Assembly (NCBI GenBank): GCA_002785585.1
Contig: PEUI01000303.1
Coordinates: forward strand, 1-5,453
Origin: Lysobacterales bacterium CG02_land_8_20_14_3_00_62_12
GTDB taxonomy: Bacteria; Pseudomonadota; Gammaproteobacteria; Xanthomonadales; Ahniellaceae
Direction of reading: 5' to 3'
Length of the DNA: 5,453 bases
Shown here: one piece after another, positions 1 through 5,337 of the stretch
Layout: every line of letters begins with the position of its first letter
How positions within the stretch are numbered: position 1 is the first letter of the stretch
Position numbers and translations under genes: made by a program
Notes under the pieces: model-generated
What the model saw: the letters and a program-made list of their open reading frames with translations, nothing else
What the model was told of the DNA's origin: nothing
The model's database searches: none

Positions 1-523
1 CGCGAATGTGGTTTTCCTTGATCAGCACCGCATCGTAAAGGCCGAGGCGATGATTGCTCGCGCCACCGCAGCGCACCGCATATTTTTGCGCGGCGCGGAG
101 ACCGGGCAGGGTCTTGCGGGTGTCCAGCACGCGCGTGCCGGTGCCGACCACGGCATCGGCATAGCGCCGGGCCACGGTCGCGGTCGCCGAGAGCGTCTGC
201 AAAAAGTTGAGGGCGGTGCGTTCGGCACTGACGATGGCGCGGACCTTGCCGCACAGGTCCAGCACACAACAATTCGCCACCAGCCGATCGCCATCGCGGT
301 AGTGCCAGTGCATTTGAAGTTCTGGGTCCAGGCTATGAAAAGCCGCAGCGGCCCAATCGCTGCCACACAGCACCGCGGCTTCGCGAACGATAATCTGGGC
401 GCTGGCTTCGGCCCAAGCCGGCAGCAGTTGCGCGGTCAGATCGATGGCGCCGAGGTCTTCTTCGAGGGCGCGCGCCACATCGCTCAGCACCACTGCAGCC
501 GCCGGAGCCACCGGTTCGGTCAT
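1..523 (-). CDS. nadC: Quinolinate phosphoribosyltransferase (decarboxylating), N-terminal part, cut by the window edge
   Basis: Converts quinolinate and PRPP to nicotinate mononucleotide, CO2 and pyrophosphate, the step where de novo NAD synthesis joins the shared pathway; a cytosolic enzyme. Reading down from the ATG at 523-521 gives 174 codons with no stop before the edge, against roughly 280 residues for the family, so the C-terminal third or more of the barrel is missing. Family motifs seen: EEDLGAIDLTAQLLP (residues 21-35), ERTALNFLQTLSATAT (101-116), DTRKTLPGLR (134-143, substrate-binding Arg/Lys), KYAVRCGGASNHRLGL (147-162) and LIKENHI (167-173). The start overlaps the stop of the upstream Trm112-like gene by 4 bases (ATGA), which fixes the start and suggests translational coupling. 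The identification rests on motif recognition and is firm. Confidence 0.96.
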   Translation of the reverse strand, partial: MTEPVAPAAAVVLSDVARALEEDLGAIDLTAQLLPAWAEASAQIIVREAAVLCGSDWAAAAFHSLDPELQMHWHYRDGDRLVANCCVLDLCGKVRAIVSAERTALNFLQTLSATATVARRYADAVVGTGTRVLDTRKTLPGLRAAQKYAVRCGGASNHRLGLYDAVLIKENHIR

Positions 524-792
524 GCCGGAAAGTCTTGAAACTGGGTGGTCCCGATCGCTTGTTCGGCCAACAGCACCGGAATCCCATCGTCGATGCGGTA
601 GATCACTTTGCCGTCATCGGTGATCAGTCCCTCGCGCACAGCTTCGCTGACCGCTGTCCCATCGACGCGCTGCACCGTACCGGCGCTGATCTGCTGGTTG
701 AGAAATTTGATCCGTGCCGCGCCCAACAGCAGCAACTGCCGCTTGCTGACCGGACAACACAGAATGCTGAGAAAGCGGGGATCGAGACTCAT
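520..792 (-). CDS. Trm112 family (YcaR/UPF0434-like) small protein
   Basis: A 90-residue protein with the Trm112-like pattern: an N-terminal segment PRFLSILCCPVSKRQL (residues 5-20) and a C-terminal strand VIYRIDDGIPVLL (63-75), the hallmark of the family. Bacterial members are usually about 60 residues. This one carries an extra 25-30 residues (about 24-60) between the two halves, a form I associate with Xanthomonadales. The only cysteines are the adjacent pair at 12-13, so a four-Cys zinc site is absent. Eukaryotic and archaeal Trm112 activates methyltransferases; the role of bacterial members is not settled, and I assign no function. The ATG at 792-790 is preceded by AGGAA about 7 bases upstream. 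It overlaps nadC by 4 bases, so the two are probably one operon, divergent from purE. Confidence 0.88.
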   Translation of the reverse strand: MSLDPRFLSILCCPVSKRQLLLLGAARIKFLNQQISAGTVQRVDGTAVSEAVREGLITDDGKVIYRIDDGIPVLLAEQAIGTTQFQDFPA

Positions 793-884
793 CTTGGTTC
801 CTGGCCAGTGGAGGCCGCTCGGGCCAAGCCGCTAAGATACCAGCGACGCCATCGCTTCGACGCTACGCAAACTACGGGAATCCA
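793..884. promoter_or_regulatory. Divergent intergenic region between the Trm112-like gene and purE
   Basis: This 92-base gap must hold promoters for both directions unless transcription comes from further away. The only plausible -10 is TAAGATA at 833-839: TAAGAT on the plus strand (833-838) and TATCTT on the minus strand (839-834), each matching 4 of 6 bases of TATAAT. Neither has a good -35 at 16-18 bases, so both calls are weak. ACGCAAAC at 865-872 resembles half of the enterobacterial PurR box, but the second half is not present. AGGAA for the minus gene and GGGA (876-879) before purE are candidate ribosome binding sites. Confidence 0.3.
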
Positions 885-1388
885 ATGTCAGCATCATCGA
901 TCATCAAAGTGGGCGTGGTCATGGGGTCGCGCTCGGACTGGGACACGCTGAAGTCGTGCTCGGAAACCCTCGAACAACTCGGCATTGCACAGGAGACGCG
1001 GGTGGTCTCGGCCCACCGCACGCCGGACCTGCTCTATCGCTACGCCGAAACCGCCACCGACCGCGGTCTGCAAGTCATCATCGCCGGCGCCGGCGGTGCC
1101 GCCCATCTGCCCGGCATGCTGGCCGCAAAAACATCGCTGCCAATCCTCGGCGTGCCGATTCAATCGCGCGTGCTCAACGGTATCGACTCGTTGTTGTCAA
1201 TCGTGCAGATGCCCGCGGGTATTCCGGTCGCGACACTGGCCATCGGCACGGCCGGCGCGATCAACGCCGCCTTGCTGGCGGCGGCGATTCTGGCGCTGCA
1301 CGATCCAGCGATCGGTCTGGCACTCGCGGCTTATCGCCGCCAGCAAACCGAACAGGTCCTGGCGCATCCCGATCCGAGATCGACATGA
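885..1388 (+). CDS. purE: 5-(carboxyamino)imidazole ribonucleotide mutase
   Basis: Class I PurE, which moves the carboxylate of N5-CAIR to give CAIR in de novo purine synthesis. The 167-residue length fits the bacterial family (about 160-180). Motifs seen: VGVVMGSRSDW (residues 9-19), the phosphate- and substrate-binding loop; VSAHRTP (41-47), carrying the catalytic His44; AGAGGAAHLPGMLA (67-80); and QMPAGIPVATLAIG (108-121). The partner PurK directly downstream supports the N5-CAIR mutase class over the AIR carboxylase class. The start at 885 gives the typical short lead-in before the first beta strand; the ribosome binding site (GGGA, 876-879) is weak. The stop overlaps the purK start as ATGA at 1385-1388, typical of coupled translation, and the pair forms one transcription unit. 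Confidence 0.97.
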   Translation: MSASSIIKVGVVMGSRSDWDTLKSCSETLEQLGIAQETRVVSAHRTPDLLYRYAETATDRGLQVIIAGAGGAAHLPGMLAAKTSLPILGVPIQSRVLNGIDSLLSIVQMPAGIPVATLAIGTAGAINAALLAAAILALHDPAIGLALAAYRRQQTEQVLAHPDPRST

Positions 1389-2509
1389 CCACGGTGGGCA
1401 TTCTCGGTGGTGGCCAGTTGGCACGCATGCTAGCCCTGGCAGGAGCGCCACTCGGACTGCGATTTCGAGTGCTGGATGTCAGTGCCGATGCCTGCGCCGG
1501 ACAATGTGCCCCACTCACGGTCGCCGACTACCACGATCGCGCGGCACTCGAACGGTTTGCCGATTCGGTCGATGTGGTCACCTTTGATTTCGAAAACGTA
1601 CCCGCGCAATCGGCGCACTGGTTGGCCGAACGCTGTCCGGTATTTCCCAATCCCAACGCGCTCGCCCTGACCCAGGATCGACTCGCAGAAAAACAGTTAT
1701 TCGCCAGCCTGGGATTGGCGACACCGGCGTTCCGCACCGTGGACAGCCACGCCGATCTCATCGCCGCCTGCGCCGAAATCGGTTTCCCCTGCATCCTGAA
1801 AACCCGACGCCTGGGTTATGACGGCAAGGGTCAATATCGACTGCGCGCGACCTCTGACATCGCTGCCGCCTGGTCGGCAATCGGCGGCGCGCCACTGATT
1901 CTGGAAGCCTTCGTGTGCTTTGACCGGGAGCTCTCGGTGATTGCGGTGCGTGCCCAGAACGGCGAACTCCGAAGCTATCCACTCGCTCAGAATTGGCATC
2001 AAGACGGCGTGCTCTCGGCCAGTCTGGCGCCCGCGCCTGAGCAGACCGAAGTGGCGGCGCTGGCGGTGGCCGCCGTGCATCGGCTCGCGGAGCAGTTGGA
2101 CTACGTCGGCGTGCTTGCGCTCGAGTTGTTCGATTGCCAGGGTCAGCTTCTCGCCAATGAAATGGCACCGCGCGTGCACAACTCCGGACACTGGACGATC
2201 GAAGCCGCCGATTGCAGCCAGTTTGCCAATCACTTGCGCGCGGTCACCGGGTTGCCGCTCGGTAGCACGGCCATGCACGGCGTCGCCGCCATGCTGAATT
2301 GGGTAGGCAACTTGCCGGACCGGGGCGCGGTACTCAGTGAACCGCGTGGCTACTTTCACGACTACGGCAAAGCGGCTCGCGATGGCCGCAAAGTCGGCCA
2401 CGCCACGATCATGGCGGAGCAGCCAGCACAACTCGCCGACGCCCTCGGTCGGGTTGCCGCCAGACTGCATCGGCAACACCAAATCGCGCCGCTATTGGCG
2501 ATGCTTTGA
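1385..2509 (+). CDS. purK: 5-(carboxyamino)imidazole ribonucleotide synthase
   Basis: ATP-grasp enzyme that makes N5-CAIR from AIR, bicarbonate and ATP, feeding PurE. The protein has 374 residues (E. coli PurK is about 355). Motifs in order: the N-terminal nucleotide-fold glycine loop GILGGGQLARML (5-16), TFDFENVP (66-73), the ATP-grasp glycine-rich loop LKTRRLGYDGKGQ (138-150), the metal- and substrate-binding stretch NEMAPRVHNSGHWTIEA (258-274) and the C-terminal HDYGKAARDGRKVGHA (325-340). The frame stays open upstream to 956, but that part is the shadow of purE. The ATG at 1385 is chosen because the glycine loop follows within five residues and it forms the ATGA overlap with purE. All expected blocks are present and the gene looks intact. 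I saw no intrinsic terminator of its own on the plus strand. Confidence 0.97.
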   Translation: MTTVGILGGGQLARMLALAGAPLGLRFRVLDVSADACAGQCAPLTVADYHDRAALERFADSVDVVTFDFENVPAQSAHWLAERCPVFPNPNALALTQDRLAEKQLFASLGLATPAFRTVDSHADLIAACAEIGFPCILKTRRLGYDGKGQYRLRATSDIAAAWSAIGGAPLILEAFVCFDRELSVIAVRAQNGELRSYPLAQNWHQDGVLSASLAPAPEQTEVAALAVAAVHRLAEQLDYVGVLALELFDCQGQLLANEMAPRVHNSGHWTIEAADCSQFANHLRAVTGLPLGSTAMHGVAAMLNWVGNLPDRGAVLSEPRGYFHDYGKAARDGRKVGHATIMAEQPAQLADALGRVAARLHRQHQIAPLLAML

Positions 2510-2587
2510 TCGAGATCGACCGGCTAGGCCAGCGCTAATCGAATCGAATCGGAGTGGAGCAGAGCGGATCCCCGCCCCGATCACGGC

Positions 2588-2626
2588 AAAAAAAAACCAC
2601 CGCACGCCGGGCAGCCATGCGGTGGT
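2588..2626 (-). terminator. Intrinsic terminator of the histone H1-like gene
   Basis: A perfect 9-bp stem, ACCACCGCA (2596-2604) with TGCGGTGGT (2618-2626), encloses a 13-base loop. On the minus strand it is followed at once by nine U (2596-2588; the first of these is the last stem base). It lies 38 bases past the stop at 2664. The U-tract exists on the minus strand only, so it serves the histone-like gene and would be a poor stop for purK transcripts arriving from the other side. Confidence 0.85.
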
Positions 2627-2630
2627 CTCA

Positions 2631-2652
2631 GATCCAGATGACCCACTGGATC
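2631..2652 (-). other. Extra stem-loop in the 3' untranslated region of the histone H1-like gene
   Basis: A perfect 7-bp inverted repeat, GATCCAG (2631-2637) and CTGGATC (2646-2652), with an 8-base loop. It sits between the stop codon and the terminator hairpin, so the transcript would end in two tandem stem-loops only 4 bases apart. It has no U-tract, so it is not a second terminator. A role in protecting the 3' end is possible but inferred. Confidence 0.45.
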
Positions 2653-2663
2653 AGTTACAACAA

Positions 2664-2957
2664 TTACTTCTTCTTGGCTGGCGCTTTCTTGGCAGCCGCT
2701 TTCTTGGCGGGTGCTTTCTTGGCTACTGCCTTCTTGGTGGCAGCCTTTTTGGCCGGCACTTTCTTGGCGGCTGGCTTCTTGGCGGCTGGCTTCTTGGCAG
2801 CGGCCTTCTTGGCAGCTGGCTTCTTCGCGGGAGCCTTCTTGGCGGCCGCTTTCTTGGCGGCCGGCTTGGCCGCTGCTTTCACCGTGGTGGCTTTCTTCGC
2901 TACAACTTTCTTCGCGACTTTCTTTGCTACGACTTTCTTGGTGGTTGCTGCTTTCAT
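2664..2957 (-). CDS. Histone H1-like Lys/Ala-rich DNA-binding protein
   Basis: A 97-residue protein built from only six amino acids: Met1, Lys, Ala, Pro, Val and Thr. There are 38 lysines (39%), no acidic, aromatic or cysteine residues, and no signal peptide or membrane segment. Residues 7-31 hold irregular VxxKK-type repeats; residues 32-96 are 13 consecutive pentads ending in KK (PAAKK, AAAKK, APAKK and variants). This matches the C-terminal-tail type of bacterial H1-like proteins, of which AlgP of Pseudomonas and BpH1 of Bordetella are known examples; these bind DNA non-specifically and affect chromosome compaction and expression. Binding here is inferred from composition. The start is well supported by AGGAG (2970-2966) 8 bases upstream. 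The gene stands alone, with its own terminator and a likely promoter at 3259-3231. Repeat-based length change between strains is likely. Confidence 0.9.
   Translation of the reverse strand: MKAATTKKVVAKKVAKKVVAKKATTVKAAAKPAAKKAAAKKAPAKKPAAKKAAAKKPAAKKPAAKKVPAKKAATKKAVAKKAPAKKAAAKKAPAKKK
2670..2864 (-). repeat. Thirteen tandem 15-bp units coding KK-ending pentapeptides
   Basis: The stretch coding for residues 32-96 of the H1-like protein is a run of 13 degenerate 15-bp units. On the plus strand they appear as TTCTTGGC followed by a variable GC-rich part. The KK pair is constant in every unit; the first three residues vary among A, P, V and T. Because the units are in frame, gain or loss of a unit would change protein length without breaking the gene. 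On the plus strand the same repeat gives a misleading hydrophobic FLAAAFLAG-type translation. Confidence 0.85.
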
Positions 2958-3230
2958 GTTATGTACTCCTGTTGTGGTTGGCAGTTATTGCCCGGTGAAA
3001 AAACTTGCACACCGCACGTCCGCCCACTGCCTTTAGAGACGGACGCGATTTTGAAAAATCAGGAATCACTGTGACCAGCAGTGATCAAGAGGAACCGATT
3101 TGCAACGGTAAACATGCAGCGACGGAGCAGCGACAGCGATCCCGGAATCGACGATTTTTTTGCGGTGATGGAGGTCTGCTGCTTGTGCATGAAACGAAAA
3201 CTCTGCTAGGTGATGTCCACGTTCGGCGCA

Positions 3231-3259
3231 AAATTAGTTCGTGCCGCGTTGACTGTCAA
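3231..3259 (-). promoter_or_regulatory. Probable sigma-70 promoter for the histone H1-like gene
   Basis: On the minus strand a perfect -35 box, TTGACA (3259-3254), is followed after 17 bases by TAATTT (3236-3231), which matches TATAAT at 3 of 6 positions. A rival -10, ACTAAT, lies at 15-base spacing. Transcription would begin near 3224 and give a leader of about 270 nt before the ATG at 2957. The -35 is embedded in a 13-base palindrome (3248-3260), which could serve as a repressor site. It sits downstream of the possible gcvPA terminator, as a fresh start for the next gene would. Confidence 0.45.
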
Positions 3260-3278
3260 CTGATTTGTTGATCTAGAG

Positions 3279-3307
3279 AAAATCAGCTTCGGCGTCGATG
3301 TCCGAAG
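3279..3307 (-). terminator. Possible intrinsic terminator of gcvPA
   Basis: On the minus strand a 6-bp stem, CTTCGG (3307-3302) with CCGAAG (3292-3287), and a 9-base loop is followed by CTGATTTTCTCT. The U-tract is short (four U, 3282-3279) and begins 4 bases after the stem, so the terminator would be weak. It lies 77 bases past the gcvPA stop and just before the next promoter candidate, which fits the layout. Confidence 0.4.
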
Positions 3308-3384
3308 GTGCCATCTGAACGAGCAAGATTTCGAGCCGAACCCACACGTATTTTTCAGCAACGCTTGTGCATCGGCAGCGCAAA

Positions 3385-4746
3385 TTACTCGGCAAGGCAA
3401 ACCCGCAGTGCCGCTGCGTAGCGCTCGATATCCTTTTCGCTGCGGGCTTCGGTGGCGCACACCAGCAAAGCGTTCTCGCAACCGACGTAGTCGCTGCCGA
3501 GGGCGATACCCGGCAAAATATTTTGCTCAGCAAGCCGCTCGATGACTTGGCGCGCGGGCTTCGGCAGTTGCACTACCAACTCGTGAAAACCAACGCCGGT
3601 AAAGCGGGCGGTCACGCCTGGAATCGCGCCCAGCGCTGCCGCCAGCAGACGGGCATTGGCGACCGAAGCATTGGCGACCCGTCGTAATCCTTCGCTACCC
3701 ACCAGCGCCATATAAAGCGTGGCAGCGGTAACCAGCAAGCCCTGGTTGGTGCAGATGTTGGAAGTCGCCTTGGCGCGGCGGATATGTTGTTCGCGCGCTT
3801 GCAGGGTCAACACGAAACCGGGTTTGCCATCCAGGTCGGTAGTGCGACCGACGATTCTGCCGGGCAAGTTGCGCAGCAATTCCTGGCGACAGCAGAGAAA
3901 CCCAAAGTACGGCCCACCCGATGCCATCGGTATACCCAACGGCTGGCCGTCTCCGCAGGCAATATCGGCACCGTTGCCGCCCCATTGGCCGGGGGCCTTG
4001 AGTACCGCCAAGGTCATCGGATTGACCACGGCGATCACCAGTGCGCCGCGCTCGTGCGCCCAGTCGGTCAGCGCATCGATGGCTTCGAGCACGCCAAAAT
4101 AGTTGGGCTGTGGAATGACCAAGGCGGTGAACTCGGGCAGCGCCATCTGCTTCAAGGCCGCGATATCAACGTGGCCGGTGACGGCGTCAAAGTCCACTTC
4201 GACCAGCTCGATGTGCTGGGCTCCGACCAGACTGCGCACCACCTTGCGATAGGCCGGATGCACGCTCTTCGGAATCAGCACGCGACGGCAGCCGCCTTTC
4301 TTGCGCGATCGCTCGGCCATCAGCACGGCTTCCGCCAGCGCGCTGGCGCCGTCATACATGGAGGCATTCGATACCGCCATGCCGGTCAACCGCGTCATCG
4401 CGGTTTGAAACTCGTAGATCAGTTGCAAGGTGCCCTGGCTGGCCTCGGCCTGGTAGGGCGTATACGCCGTATAGAACTCACCCCGGGTCGCGATCGCCCA
4501 CACCGCCGCCGGAATGTGGTGATCGTATGCGCCGCCGCCAGCGAAACAGAGTGGCGCGCCATCGGCTGCGGCGCGATCACGCAGCAAGCGCGAAACTGCC
4601 ATCTCGTTCATGCCTGCGGGCACTGCGGCGAGTTCACCAATCTGCAGCGCCGCCGGAATCTCATCGAACAAATCATCGATGCTGGCAACACCGATCACCT
4701 TCAACATCTCAGCGACATCAATCTCGGTATGCGGTACGAATGGCAT
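3385..4746 (-). CDS. gcvPA: Glycine dehydrogenase (decarboxylating) subunit 1 (P-protein, N-terminal half)
   Basis: The alpha subunit of split P-protein, which decarboxylates glycine and passes the aminomethyl group to the lipoyl arm of GcvH. The 453 residues match the usual 440-460. Family blocks: MPFVPHTEIDVAEML (1-15), FAGGGAYDHHIPAAV (68-82), YTAYTPYQAEASQGTLQLIY (92-111), NASMYDGASALAEA (127-140), PQPNYFG (212-218), GGPYFGF (277-283) and ATSNICTNQ (327-335). In split enzymes the PLP lysine lies in the partner GcvPB, so this subunit alone should be inactive. An in-frame TTG at 4761-4759 would add five residues, but it lies upstream of and overlaps the ribosome binding site. The ATG at 4746 has GGAG seven bases before it and gives the family's usual MPF start. 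It follows gcvH by 66 bases that contain a terminator; gcvPB is not downstream. Confidence 0.96.
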   Translation of the reverse strand: MPFVPHTEIDVAEMLKVIGVASIDDLFDEIPAALQIGELAAVPAGMNEMAVSRLLRDRAAADGAPLCFAGGGAYDHHIPAAVWAIATRGEFYTAYTPYQAEASQGTLQLIYEFQTAMTRLTGMAVSNASMYDGASALAEAVLMAERSRKKGGCRRVLIPKSVHPAYRKVVRSLVGAQHIELVEVDFDAVTGHVDIAALKQMALPEFTALVIPQPNYFGVLEAIDALTDWAHERGALVIAVVNPMTLAVLKAPGQWGGNGADIACGDGQPLGIPMASGGPYFGFLCCRQELLRNLPGRIVGRTTDLDGKPGFVLTLQAREQHIRRAKATSNICTNQGLLVTAATLYMALVGSEGLRRVANASVANARLLAAALGAIPGVTARFTGVGFHELVVQLPKPARQVIERLAEQNILPGIALGSDYVGCENALLVCATEARSEKDIERYAAALRVCLAE

Positions 4747-4753
4747 GACACAG

Positions 4754-4757
4754 CTCC
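4754..4757 (-). promoter_or_regulatory. Ribosome binding site that sets the gcvPA start
   Basis: GGAG on the minus strand (4757-4754) lies 7 bases before the ATG at 4746. It excludes the in-frame TTG at 4761, which lies upstream of it. It is separated by only two bases from the U-tract of the upstream hairpin, so RNA folding there could affect ribosome access. Confidence 0.75.
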
Positions 4758-4759
4758 AC

Positions 4760-4787
4760 AAAAAAAGCTGGCCGCAAAGCGGCCAGC
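4760..4787 (-). terminator. Strong intrinsic terminator or attenuator between gcvH and gcvPA
   Basis: On the minus strand a perfect 9-bp stem, GCTGGCCGC (4787-4779) with GCGGCCAGC (4775-4767), has a 3-base loop and is followed directly by seven U (4766-4760). Seven of the nine pairs are G-C. It begins 25 bases after the gcvH stop and ends 13 bases before the gcvPA ATG. Its form is that of a textbook terminator, yet it stands inside what should be one glycine-cleavage operon. Confidence 0.85.
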
Positions 4788-4812
4788 GTGAACTTACAGG
4801 GTTAACGCGGAA

Positions 4813-5208
4813 TCAATGTTCCTCGTTTTCAACCAGCTCGGCGTATTCATCAGGGGAAAGCAGCGCATCGAGCTCGCTCGGGTCACTGGGCTTGATGACA
4901 AAAATCCAGCCATCGCCCCAAGCATCGCCATTGATGATTTCCGGGTTGTCAGCAAGCGCTTCGTTGATCGCTACCACGCTGCCGGAGACCGGCGAATAGA
5001 CATCCGACGCCGCCTTGACCGATTCCACCACCGCCGCCGCATTGCCGGCATCAATGGCATCACCGACGCTGGGCAATTCCACGTAGACCAGATCGCCCAA
5101 CTGCGCTTGCGCGTGCTCGGAGATGCCTACGGTAACGTTGCCGTTGTCTTCACGACGGGCCCACTCGTGGGACTTCAAAAATCGGACATCACCTGGAATT
5201 TCGTTCAT
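4813..5208 (-). CDS. gcvH: Glycine cleavage system H protein (lipoyl carrier)
   Basis: Small lipoylated carrier that shuttles the aminomethyl group from P-protein to GcvT and is then reoxidised by L-protein. The 131 residues match the usual 125-130. Seen: the start PGDVRFLKSHEWARRE (5-20), GISEHAQAQLGDLVYVELP (28-46), the lipoylation site VVESVKAASDVYSPVSG (60-76) with Lys65 as the modified residue, and the C-terminal NGDAWGDGWIFVIKPSDP (93-110). All key residues are present. The ATG at 5208 gives the normal N-terminus, though the ribosome binding site is weak (GAG about 9 bases upstream). It lies 129 bases after the gcvT stop and 66 bases before gcvPA, all on the same strand. Confidence 0.97.
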   Translation of the reverse strand: MNEIPGDVRFLKSHEWARREDNGNVTVGISEHAQAQLGDLVYVELPSVGDAIDAGNAAAVVESVKAASDVYSPVSGSVVAINEALADNPEIINGDAWGDGWIFVIKPSDPSELDALLSPDEYAELVENEEH

Positions 5209-5337
5209 GAACTAACTCGCTACTGGGGTGGGAAGTTGGTGCCAACAAAACCGCAAGCGTATTCGCGCTGGCACGACGGCGAACAAAAATTCTTTGCAAC
5301 GGCGGCAATTGTAGCCGAGCCGCTTGGTCCCGTGGCA
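5209..5337 (-). promoter_or_regulatory. gcvT-gcvH spacer with a possible -10 box and inverted repeats
   Basis: The spacer is long for an operon. On the minus strand TACAAT (5313-5308) matches the -10 consensus at 5 of 6 bases, but I find no -35 at the right distance, so a gcvH promoter is only possible. The predicted leader holds two overlapping inverted repeats: GTGCCA/TGGCAC (5239-5244 and 5269-5274, enclosing a small GCG/CGC stem) and GTTGG/CCAAC (5235-5239 and 5242-5246). They share bases and could not form together. I do not see the conserved cores of a glycine riboswitch. Confidence 0.25.

Larger units (their letters stand above)
2958..3384. other. 427-base intergenic region without a convincing gene
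   Basis: Lies between gcvPA (ending at 3385) and the histone-like gene (starting at 2957), both on the minus strand. It has a lower GC content than its neighbours, with several A/T runs. Contents: a possible gcvPA terminator (3279-3307), a sigma-70-like promoter (3259-3231), and two small inverted repeats. These are ATCACTG/CAGTGAT (3065-3071, 3079-3085) and GATTTT/AAAATC (3047-3052, 3055-3060). Open frames on both strands (88 residues on plus at 3005-3271; 43 residues on minus at 3190-3059) lack a good ribosome binding site and resemble nothing I know. Most of the region would be the 5' leader of the histone-like mRNA. Confidence 0.6.

Noticed and set aside
865..872. ACGCAAAC before purE, like half of a PurR operator
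   Set aside because: The second half of the palindrome is missing, and PurR of this type is not expected in the inferred lineage.
956..1384. Upstream in-frame extension of purK giving a 517-residue protein
   Set aside because: The extra 143 residues lie over purE in another frame and resemble nothing; the ATG at 1385 gives the standard PurK N-terminus.
2554..3036. A 160-codon plus-strand frame rich in FLAAAFLAG repeats, looking like a membrane protein
   Set aside because: It is the antisense reading of the Lys/Ala repeat gene: AAG and GCC codons read backwards give Phe, Leu, Ala and Gly. The minus strand has a good ribosome binding site and a terminator; the plus strand has neither.
3141..3167. 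GGAATC-GAC-GATTTTTTT as a plus-strand terminator
   Set aside because: Only four Watson-Crick pairs plus wobbles around a 3-base loop, and no plus-strand gene to end there.
3005..3271. An 88-codon plus-strand frame in the intergenic region
   Set aside because: No ribosome binding site, no recognisable domain, mixed composition, and it runs against the promoter and terminator signals of the neighbouring minus-strand genes.
3784..4791. A 335-codon plus-strand frame
   Set aside because: Shadow of gcvPA; long only because of high GC content. The minus-strand reading shows clear family motifs.
5209..5337. A glycine riboswitch before gcvH
   Set aside because: The conserved aptamer cores of the glycine riboswitch are not visible, and the spacer is too short for the usual tandem form.
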